DNA of 64,000 bases from Dipteris shenzhenensis (taxonomy: Eukaryota > Polypodiophyta > Polypodiopsida > Gleicheniales): assembly GCA_047967505.1 (NCBI GenBank), contig CM106538.1; one strand, written 5' to 3'. The first letter of the stretch is position 1, and every line of letters starts with the position of its first letter. A model generated the notes under the pieces. It was not told the origin of the DNA and searched no databases. It saw only the letters and a program-made list of their open reading frames with translations. A program made the position numbers and the translations under genes. Shown one piece after another: positions 36,470 through 46,637 of this stretch.

Positions 36470-37007
36470 GTGGAGAGGTGGAGCAGATAGAGGAGAAAGA
36501 GGCTATACTAAACTTCCTACCTAGAGTGTTGGGTGATATAGTTGTTCAATGGGAAATGGTAATATAAAGTAGTCAAAGCCCTTAATAGATGTAGCAAGGA
36601 CGAAGCTCGATAGGTGGCTCATAGAATGGAAAGAATCTCGCATTGCCATTCATAGAAAAAACCAAAAGGAGAAAGGGACAGTCAGTAGACTATCAAATGT
36701 CGCCATGCAATATTATACCCAGATTGCTAATGGTACACTTTCCACTGGTTGCATTGAAAATTCTGGAGGAATTGGGTGGGGGAGTGGAAGGAAAAGTGTA
36801 TCAATGGGTTAAGTTAGAAAGTGTGCCATGTTTCAAGACAATTCTATTTTATGCTGGGTAAGAAGTTGAGGCACGATACTGCACATGCATATAAATCGTT
36901 GAAGACAGAGCTGGCAATGACCATAATGCATAGGGCCATGTATCGAGCCATTGGTTACACGCACATTAGCAATCTTTGGTTAATCAGCCCATACTTTAAT
37001 AGAGGTA

Positions 37008-37805
37008 CACTAAAAGGCATAGGTCCTTTTCCGATGAAAATACTGACCTTTTTTACACATAAGTTTTTTTAACGAGTGTAAAGGTTGTTATTTACGTCGC
37101 GATAAACGTCGAAAAAGAACGGTCACTATATAGCGACACTAATAAACGTTGCTATATAGTGACACTGATAAACGTCACTATATAGTGACACTCGTAAACA
37201 TCGATATATAGTGACACTAGTAAACATCGCTATATAGCAACAACTAACAGAAGCTTTTAAAAAACATTAATGGGGCTAAACAAGGCCACATCAAGCCCTA
37301 TTTTGCCCCACTAATGTTTTTTATTTAGTAATTACAAAATAATGTTTTTTATTACAAAATTTTCCTTGTGGAAAGGGTGATACAAAATTGCTCAAATGAA
37401 TCGAGCGACAGAAGCATATACATGTCGAAGATATACAACGTTGTTTGTTACAAAATGACCCTTTCGAAAAGGGTGATACAAAATTGCTCAAACAAGCCGA
37501 TATACAAAAGCATATATATGGCGAAGTATATGCAAACTACTACTACTACTATGCTCATCTGAATCGTCGTCCTCCTCCTCATCCTCGTCTTGTTGACCTG
37601 CTCCCTAGCCCTCGTGAGCTGTGTCTGCTCCTTGGCCCTCGTGAGCTGTGCCTGATCCCTAGCCCTCGTCGAAGCCGTGTAAGCCTAATCCCTCATCATC
37701 ACCACTCACCTCCACTGATGGGATGTTTGAGCTTTGATTCTAAGAGTGAAACCATATTAATTTGCAATTAGATTTTTGAAATTAGATTGGAACTTAAAGA
37801 ATAAA
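37008..37805 (-). mobile_element. CACTA 3'-end fragment E, copy 1
   Basis: On the minus strand this matches the right end of elements A and C. The terminus CACTAAAAGGCATAGGTCC starts at 37008, preceded by GTA. Then come palindromes of CACTATATAGTG/TCGCTATATAGCGA type (37110-37250), the conserved hairpin (37261-37320) and the 3' UTR. Last is the acidic final exon of the partner ORF (GQQDEDEEEDDDSDE; about 37560-37738) with part of its upstream intron. Similarity ends near 37805. In the acidic exon, TAG alternates with CAA in an internal repeat (HEGQGADTAHEG, then TAG). Confidence 0.75.
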
Positions 37806-40800
37806 AAACACGATATGAGTGTCTTTATAATTAAATAAACTAAAATCGCGTTTTCTAGCAAAAACTCCTACTGATGCAAAAACATCATGTCCAGAGAAAA
37901 TCAGGTGAATCTGCAAGATAGTTGTGTTGATCATTCAAAAGCTCTTCAGAAGATGAAGCAGATGACTATGAGCTGATGCAGTAGAATTAGATAGATGAAG
38001 AAGACAATTGGAAAGGTAGATCAAGACTGTGGTGTATTTAAGTACCTAATTCCTTTCTCTCCATGGCTTTTGCACAAGTTTAGGTAGGTGGGGATGATGA
38101 TGGGGAAAAAAGAAAGGCCTAAAGTATTGTCCAAATGAAGATGAGGAAGAAGATGAAGATTCAAAACTGTTGAATGGATGGGGAAAAGTGAAGGTAAGAG
38201 GAGATGGCAGAGATATCTATTCAAGTCACACTTGTCAGCCACACATGCCAAAACTGGTCTTCAAGGTACTATACTTAGAGTATCTAGTGATTGCATGCAC
38301 CCACTTTTAGACCAAGCTGCTAGACTTAATCATTCCCTTTGTCATCTCCATCTCTAGTTTCATCTTCCTCCCTATAGGGTTGTGACAGACAACCTCAACA
38401 GCTCTATTACCCTGAACAATACAGCTCCAAGTCCTTCCCCTAAACCCACTACAACTCTATCTCAACCCATCAAGCTGACACCCATCAAACTGTTATCCAC
38501 ACTGACCCACTACAACTCAAGATATATCAAGCTGACAACCATCAAGCTGTCACCCATCAAGCTCTATTCACATTGATACATACTAATAAGGTTAGTACCT
38601 TTTGCTAGAAAATGCAATATTCATGTTTCTTAAGGAAAACTGCTCCAAAACACATTTTTTATCAAATTTTTGCACACCTAGCATATTTTGCTAATAAACA
38701 TGATATAGGGTGTTTTAATGGAAAAGAGCCTCAAATCGCATTTCCTAGAAGAAAAAAGTTATTCTCTATGTGATATGTCATTGGCACCTAAAGAAAGGTG
38801 AGGTCTACACAATCACAGATCAAGGAAACAGTACTGCCCACAAATATAGCAGATTCCTAAGTGCTATATATGAGTACTTGGATTTGTTTTGTCCATCGCT
38901 GGCCCTGGTGACTTGTCTGTTGCTCTTGCATAGGTGCAGTAATGGGGGGGTGTTGGGGGGATGATGGGAGTAAGGGGGGGAGGGGGGGTGTTGAAGCGAT
39001 GATGAGAGTAGGGGGGGGGGGATGATGGCAGTGATGCAGATAAGGATGTGGTGTAGGGATGTAGGAAAGTGTAGATCAAAACTACTAGAGGGATGGAGAA
39101 AAGTGTAGATAAGTGGAAAGGGCACAGTTTTCAATGCATGACACATCTGTCTTGTAAGCCAAACGTGTGGAAAACGATCTTCGAGGTACCTATGCATTCA
39201 TTTCCTCATGATTGCTTGCATAGATTTTGAGACAAAATCGCCTCTAAGTAGAGTTACCCTTCATTTCATCCCTATCTTTAGTTTCAGTTGCCTCCAACCT
39301 CACTACCTCACCAGCTCCAGCTCCAACCCCACTACCTCACCACCTCCAGCTCCAACCTCACCACCTCCAGCTCCAACCTCACTACCTCACCACCTCCATC
39401 ACAGAGTCCCACTGCAGCTCCAACTCCACCACCCACTGCAGCTCTAGCCACAACCACCCTAGCTCCATCTCACACCTCTCCAGCTCTAGCTCTAGCTCCA
39501 GCTCTACACACAAGCCCACTGGGTAAGCAATCTATCACCTATCATTGGTTTATCCTATTGTTAAGGTGAAATGGCCATTCCATAGCTTTCTCTCAAAGAC
39601 ACTTTCTGAAATGTTTTTTTGAGCACATCTCATCTGTATTCTAGGGTTTACGTGCATGGTGGAGTATAACTGATTGATTAGACTGGGCTTAAGCAAAATT
39701 TGCTCAAAAACACAATTTAAGCTATTTGTTTTTCTCTTCCATATCGCATTTTCTAGCAAAAAGTCCTTCCTCTTGATGCAAAAACATCATGTTTAGAAAA
39801 GTTTAGGTAAATGCCTAATAGCTGTTGATGCAGTAGAATTAGATAGATCAAGACTGTGGCTTTTGCGCAAGTATAGGTAGGTGGGGATAATGATGGGAGA
39901 AAACACATGCCAAAATTGGTCTTCAAGGTACTATATTTAGAGTATCTAGTGATTTCATGCACCTGTTTTAAAACCAGGCTTTTTAGAGTATCATTCATTT
40001 TGTCCTCCCTACAGGCTTGTGCACACCTAGCATGTTTTGCTAATAAATGTGATATAGGGTGTTTTTATGGAAAAGAGCCTCAAATCACGTTTTCTAGAAA
40101 AAAATGTTATCCTTTATGGACCAAGTACTAGCACCTAAGAAAAGATGAGGTCTACACAACCACAAATCAAGAAAACACTACTGCAAACAAGAATAGCAGA
40201 TTCCTAAGTGGTAGAATAAGTACCTAAATTTTTTCTATCCATGACTGGCCCTGGTGACTTGTTTGTGGCTCTTGCACAAGTGCAGTAAGGGTGGGGGGGG
40301 GTGTTGGGGGAATGATGGGAGAAAGGCAGGGGGGGGAGGGGGGGGGCGGATGATGATGGCAGTAATGCAAATCAGAACTGCTAGAGGGATGGAGGAAATT
40401 GTAGATCAGAACTACTAGAGGGATGGAGAAAGTGTAGATAAGAGAAAAGGGCATAGTTTCCAATGCATGTCACATCTTTCTTGTCAGCCACACATTTGGA
40501 AAATGGTCTTCTAGGTTCCTGTGTATTTATTTCCTCATCATTGTTTGCATAGATTTTGAGACAAAACCCCCTCTAAGTAGAGCTACCCTTCATTTCATCC
40601 CTATCTCTAGTTTCAGTTGCCTCCAACCTCACCACCTCCAGCCCCAACCTCACTACCTCACTAGCTCTTGCTCCAGCCCCACTACCTCACCACCTCCATC
40701 ACAGAGTCCCACTGCAGCTCCAACTCCAACCTCCCTCACCAGCTCCACCACCCACTGCAACTACAGCCACAACCTCCCTAGGTCCATCTCACACCTCCCC

Positions 40801-41220
40801 AGCTCCAGCTCCAGTTGTACACACAAGCCCAGGTAAGCAATCTACCACAAGTCATAAGTTTTTCCTGTTAGTAAGGTGAAATGACCATTCCATAGCTTTT
40901 TCTCAAAGGCACTCTATGAGTTGTTTTTCTAAACACATCTCATCTACATTGTAGGGTTTAGGAGGATGGTAGAGTCCAAACTGATTGATTAGAGTAGGCT
41001 TTAGTACATTTGCTCAAAATTTGAGCTTGTTCTTTGTTTTTCTCCTCCATATCGTGTTTTCTAGAAAACCTTAAGCATGCCGGGTGTTCCTGGGGTATGT
41101 CCAAAAACATTTGCTCAAAAACAAGATTTTAGCCTTTTCTCTATCTTTTTACACCATATCGCGTTTTCAAGCAAACTCTTAGGTTGCTGATTTCCTTGTG
41201 ATGTTTGGGTTTTTTTCCAG
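37806..41220. repeat. Pro/Thr-rich and intron-like repeats, copy 1
   Basis: This stretch has internal direct repeats offset by about 1.3 kb (for example GCACACCTAGCAT at 38672 and 40021; TGGCCCTGGTGACTTG at 38903 and 40245). Pro/Thr-rich blocks (CACCACCTCCAGCTCCAAC) end at good donor sites GTAAGCAATCT (39522, 40833), so they may be duplicated exons upstream of the H3-like gene. The phrase ATCGCGTTTTCTAGCAAAAA recurs at least six times in variants. G-runs of seven or more occur near 38945-39030 and 40287-40348. No complete reading frame can be assigned. Confidence 0.55.
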
Positions 41221-42755
41221 GAGAAGAGCAGAAATACTATGGCAAGAACCAAAGCAATAGCCATAAGGAAAAGAAAAGAACCTGACATTATAGGGGCTAT
41301 CATGGCTCCATCCAAGTCTAAATCCTCAAAGAAGGGGAAGCCTGTGCACATGCTAGCAAGGAACAAGAAGAAAAGAGTGAACCAAAGCAGATCTATCCTC
41401 ATGGAGATCAGGAAGGCTCAGAAAGCCATAGGATATGCAATACCCATGGCACCATTCCAGATGCTAGTCAGGGCAATATGCATGAACTGGCATGTGGACT
41501 TTAGACGGCAAAGGACTGCACTACTTGCTCTATAAGAAGCTACTGAAGAGTGGCTCATAGAGTTTTTCATGGACACCATGATGGTAGCAGCACATGCACA
41601 CAGGGTCACCATCATGAAGAAAGACATCCAAAAATTTGTCAGGGTCAAATATAGATATGACAAGATCCTTAATGTAGAGGATTGGGATGATCTCAAAATG
41701 AGAGATATCTTGTTGATACCTCCAGCCAGGAAACCTAAAGATGATGGATTCAAGGAACGTCATACCAGAGGCAAGTTCCCTTCATTCCCATTGCAGTTGT
41801 CTCAAAAGACTAATGGATGCACTCGACCTCCGTGATCCAAAGTTAAAGATGTTAGATTCAGCACCCAATGTCATTGCAAGTACAGTAATCATTGTCACTT
41901 ATCTTTATCTCCCTCTTATTTTTGCACTCTTCATAGTCCAATATACATCTTAGCTTTCTATTTTGATAAAACAAACACCACAACAGGAGGATCCTTTCTC
42001 CTGTGGATGGAGGACTCTCATCAGTGCCAAATATATGATGGACACATACTTTTCAGAGAAACAGCCTGAATTTGTGAGTGCTTTCATTGCATACTATTTG
42101 AGAAGTTCTAAATTTAATGCATTGATACAGAAATATTGAAAACATTCTTTGTTTTTATTGTAGATGAAAGAGGATAGTTTTGGCTCTGAATATGTACATA
42201 GCTTTAGAGAAAAGATAATTCTGAGGCTGCTAGAGCACTCTTCCCCTTGTCCAACACCAGACCAACCAGTCTATACAAGAGAGGGCTCAAAAGATGCTAA
42301 GGATCACCGAGTTAAACAAGAGGCTCAGAATGTCCCAGGCACTAGCAATCTAGAAGACATTCTAGAAGGTGTCGGTGTTGATGAGCTACTTGATCTTTTC
42401 CAAAAGCCCGAGCCTATGCACAAGGAGGCAAGGACGTCAAAGTAGCACAACCGAGCCCATGGACGAGGAGGCAGGGACACCAAAGCAACAAGAGGAGTCG
42501 ATGCAGGAGGAGTGGATGCAGGAGGAGGCAGTACTGACAGAGGATGTGCAGCAGCAGGATGTAGAGCAGCTAGATCCATAGCAGGATCCACAACAGGATG
42601 TAGAGCAGTTGGATCCATAGCAAGATCCACAATACGATGTACAGCAGCAGGATCCACAGCACCAGCAACATGAGCAGCATGTGGAAGATTCTTAGGAGTC
42701 TCCATTGCAAAAAAGTCAAGAGAGAGATTCTGAGCAATAATAGAAAAATACATGA
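41221..42755 (+). pseudogene. Histone H3-like domain plus Ulp1-like segments, copy 1
   Basis: The exon follows acceptor TTTTTTTCCAG. From ATG 41239 it begins MARTKAIA, matching the H3 start MARTK. A Lys-rich tail is followed by an ungapped match to the H3 fold: LMEIRKAQK, APFQMLVRAI, ALLAL, EATEEWLIEFFMDT and HAHRVTIMKKDIQ. An in-frame TAA (41533-41535) replaces the Gln of the conserved LQEA. Loop 1 has canonical length, unlike typical plant CENH3. Downstream come VPFIPIAVVS, LDLRDPKLKMLDS and, after an intron, QQEDPFSCGWRTL (Cys 42002-42004). These resemble the strand, Asp-Ser and Gln-Cys motifs of Ulp1, although the expected His-Trp reads TAA-TGG and frames shift. The last exon (from 42164) ends Gln-rich, with TAGs among CAG/CAA, at TGA 42753. 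Confidence 0.7.
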
Positions 42756-42962
42756 TACTTGTAATCATTTTGTATTAATACATCAAATGTAAACTTTTTT
42801 TTTTGGTTGCAAGTAATACCTGAGTGAATAGCTTTGTATTATCTGAATTGTTCTATTTACAATGTCCTTGCATTGATTTTTGCTTACGCTCCTTTGAAGT
42901 ATCTGCAAAAATAATTTTTTAGCAATATGTAAATGTATTATGCAAATGTAAAAAGAATCAAA

Positions 42963-44318
42963 TTAGGAGAAACACAAGGTGGTCAAATTAGGAGAAACAT
43001 AGGGTGGAAACCAACTTACTTTCCTATTGTTCAAAATGAATGAAAATTCTTTATGGATATTGTTTTGAGTCTCCATAATAATGTCATTGTGTAACTGATA
43101 GAGAGTGCAGCATTGTCCCAGTGAGATGGATGTTAGAAGGATGTCATTCTCAATAACATTGTTTTCAAGTATTGGACCTAATGACCTCTCATCTTGGTCC
43201 ATTGCCACAAGTTTTGTGCCTATCATCCAACTGCATTTATAGTAAAAAGAGAAAATAAAATGTTGTGAGGCAATCATGTAGTTAATGTTGATGGAGTTAT
43301 GAGCAACCTCACAATACACATTTTTGGCCACCATTCTATCCCAACCATTATCCATAAATTTTGGATTTGGAATTGGAACTTCATCATATCCTTTTTCTTT
43401 GAAAGTCAACATTGTCTTACAAACTTTAACTGGATAATCCTAAAAAAGTTCTACAAAAACTCTAAGTGGCATGAAAACGTTGATTTTAACTATCCTGGTA
43501 GCAATATTTGGTTTCAGGGAATGTTATACTTCCGAAAATAGTTTGGCTCTATAGGATTCTGTGATGCTGCCATCGGGGACTGGCCAATCAACTGTATTCC
43601 ATGCCGGGAGATCTTGCTTTTTTAATAAACCGTGTGAGTGAGCATTGTCCATCAATTGATAAAAGTGATCATAAAAAAATATACCCGATTCAGCCAAGGT
43701 TTTTGATTTTTAACGTCTGTACTATAGCTCCCCAATAGCACCATGTAAAGCATCAAAGAATCCGAGTATGCACTCTAGTGGTTACCACTCTTCGTATGAT
43801 GAGGGGTATATATCTGAATGAAAACAAAGACATTGTCTGTCATTGAAAGAAACAGATATTTCATTTCAAGTATTTCATTTCACAAATACACTTATAATTG
43901 GGTCTATAATGTAAAAGATAAGCAAGATGATCTCGTAATACAAGTTCTTGGTGCATGTAGACATGTATCCGAACCTCTCTAATGCATCTTGTGCCTTCCT
44001 TTTTTACTCTGAAATCTTTCACTCTTCCCTTTCAAGAAGCCAAAAAAGTGTTCGTTGATTGCTGCTTTCTTCGCTTGTTGGGTTGCATTAGAACTCAAAC
44101 TCCTTTCGCCACTGCTATCCTTTTCTAGCTACCGGCCACATTCACAGTATTGGAAACTTCTACACATGAGATTAGTGAGGTAGGTCTTCGCGGCAAATAG
44201 ATACTTTGAACATCTAGATCTTCGCCAGGTATAGGCCGGACAGACCGCTTCCTAGTGGCACGACCAAAGTTTTTGGTTGCCATCTGAAATCCTCACTCTA
44301 ATACCTTCAAAGTCAAAG
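42963..44318 (-). pseudogene. Unrecognised minus-strand gene, copy 1
   Basis: I do not recognise the family. From the 5' side (about 44318) the frame reads FDFEGIRVRISDGNQKLW, then a Cys-rich part (MCRSFQYCECGR) and a basic part with ATQQAKKAAINEHFFGFLKG. After an acceptor TTTTCATTCAG near 43820, a long frame reads ECILGFFDALHGAIGEL, GIFFYDHFYQLMDNAHS and DLPAWNTVDWPVPDG. It goes on to KEKGYDEVPIPNPKFMDNG and AMDQDERSLGPILENN. Across this second exon the frame holds about five TAA/TAG but no TGA and no indel. With TAA/TAG read as Gln it is continuous. Its real 5' flank lies outside the duplication, so copy 1 probably lacks a promoter. Confidence 0.4.
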
Positions 44319-44340
44319 GAACACACACTAAAATAGTAAG

Positions 44341-45316
44341 TCCATTGCTCCAGAAGACTTAAGGAGCAACGAGTGAAACAAAAGCACATAAGAAAATAAT
44401 CAATAATTTGATCAAAACCCAGACAAAGAAAGAGATACGGGCATAGAGCCACCAAACTAAATTCTGGAGATGTACAAAGTGACAAGGGACAAGACACAGA
44501 CATAGAGCCAGATTTACAAATCAACAATAGTGGATATTACACAGTGCCAAATAGCGCACGAGAGGAGGGTGAAGAACCAAACGAAGGAGCACCAAAAAGT
44601 CCATCGAGACTTCCACAACCACTGGTTCCACCAATGGCACACCCAAATGTGGCCAGTTTGAAATGTAAGTTTTCAAAATTCTGAGAAAAAGAGAACATCT
44701 GGACAGTCACGTGGCTTAATTCAAGAACTATGGTAGGAAAGCAGCTTCAACACTTCGTTTAGAGATTAAGAAAAGCTCCAACAGTTTGCTAGAATGCTTG
44801 CTGTAAAGCAATGAGATGGTTCACCCCATATGGAGTGGCAAATTTTACAACATATGAGGAACTCAAGACGTCATTTCTGGAAATATTCAAAAAGGAGAAG
44901 ACTCCAAGTAATGTTCAAAAAAAGTTGCGGGAATTGAAATAGAGAAAGCTAATAGTGGGGGGTCATGCTCAGCAATATCTCAATTTGAATAAAAGACTTG
45001 ATCCTACCAAAAGACCAACACCAAAAACAATTTTACAAGGGAATGCAGCTGGAAATCAAAAGTGTCGTGCGACAACATGGCTATTCCAGTGGGTCAAAAT
45101 GGATTCAACACTCTCATAGAGGCAGCCAAATGCATCAAAAGAAAAATCGGCACAACAAGGAAAACGAAGAAGACGTGTATAGATTCTGAAGAAGATTTTG
45201 ATAATAGTCCAAACGACTCAAAAATTGAGTCCAATTCTGGATCCGCCACAAGCAATGATGATTTCGACAATGATTTTGATGATGATGAAAAGAAAAATAA
45301 ACACTTTGGATGAGGC
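44341..45316 (+). pseudogene. Retrotransposon gag remnant, copy 2
   Basis: Second copy of the gag remnant described at 35363-36469, truncated at its 5' side by the duplication junction. It shares the same stops and the same frameshift before FNTLIEAAKC, so these defects predate the duplication. Confidence 0.55.
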
Positions 45317-45853
45317 GTGGAGAGGTGGAGCAGATAGAGGAGAAAGAGGCTATACTAAACTTCCTACCTAGAGTGTGGGTGATATAGTTGTTCAATGGGA
45401 AATGGTAATATAAAGTAGTCAGAGCCCTTAATAGATGTAGCAAGGACGAAGCTCGATAGGTGGCTCATAGAATGGAAAGAATCTCGCATTGCCATTCATA
45501 GAAAAAACCAAAAGGAGAAAGTGACAGTCGGTAGACTATCGAATGTCGCCATGAAATATTATACCCAGATTGCTAACAGTACACTTTCCACTGGTTGCAT
45601 TGAAAATTCTCGAGGAATTGGGTGGGGGAGTGGAAGGAAAAGTGTATCAACGGGTTAAGTTAGAAAGTGTGCCATGTTTCAAGACAATTCTATTTTATGC
45701 TGGGTAAGAAGTTGAGGCACGATACTGCACATGCACATAAATCGTTGAAGACAGAGCTGGCAATGACCATAATGCATAGGGCCATGTATCGAGCCATTGG
45801 TTACACGCACATTAGCAATCTTTGGTTAATCAGCCCATACTTTAATAGAGGTA

Positions 45854-46637
45854 CACTAAAAGGCATAGGTCCTTTTCCGATGAAAATACTGACCTTTTTT
45901 ACACATAAGTTTTTTTAACGAGTGTAAAGGTTGTTATTTACATCGCGATAAACGTCGAAAAAGAACAGTCACTATATAGCGACACTAATAAACGTTGCTA
46001 TATAGTGACATTGATAAACGTCACTATATAGTGACACTCGTAAACATCGATATATAGTGACACTAGTAAACATCGCTATATAGCAACAACTAACAGAAGC
46101 TTTTAAAAAACATTAATGGGGCTAAACAAGGCCACATCAAGCCCTCTTTTGCCCCACTAATGTTTTTTATTTAGTAATTACAAAATAATGTTTTTTATTA
46201 CAACATTTCCCTTGTGGAAAGGGTGATACAAAATTGCTCAAATGAATCGCGCGACAGAAGCATATACATGTCGAAGATATACAACGTTGTTTGTTACAAA
46301 ATGACCCTTTCGAAAAGGGTGATACAAAATTGCTCAAACAAGCCGATATACAAAAGCATATATATGGCGAAGTATATGCAAACTACTACTACTACTATGC
46401 TCATCTGAATCGTCGTCCTCCTCCTCATCCTCATCTTGTTGACCTGCTCCCTGGCCCTCCTGAGCTGTGTCTGCTCCTTGGCCCTCGTGAGCTGTGCCCC
46501 TAGCCCTCGTCGAAGCCGTGTAAGCCTAATCCCTCATCATCACCACTCACCTCCACTGATGGGATGTTTGAGCTTTGATTCTAAGAGTGAAACCATATTA
46601 ATTTGCAATTAGATTGGAACTTAAAGAATAAAAAACA
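45854..46637 (-). mobile_element. CACTA 3'-end fragment E, copy 2
   Basis: Second copy of fragment E with the terminus at 45854. It contains the same palindromes, hairpin and acidic exon. A codon that reads TAG in copy 1 (before GAGQQDE) reads CAG here. A small deletion shifts the frame of the acidic exon. Confidence 0.75.

Larger units (their letters stand above)
35493..44340. repeat. 8.85-kb tandem duplication, copy 1
   Basis: This copy starts TCCATTGCTCCAGAAGAC and ends CACTAAAATAGTAAG, directly abutting copy 2. The two copies align collinearly throughout with scattered substitutions and short indels. It is a segmental duplication, since it carries fragments of several unrelated elements plus genes on both strands. 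Confidence 0.95.

Noticed and set aside
41239-41680. Calling the H3-like gene a centromeric CENH3
   Set aside because: Loop 1 has the length of canonical H3 and lacks the extension typical of plant CENH3; nearness to a satellite is not evidence.
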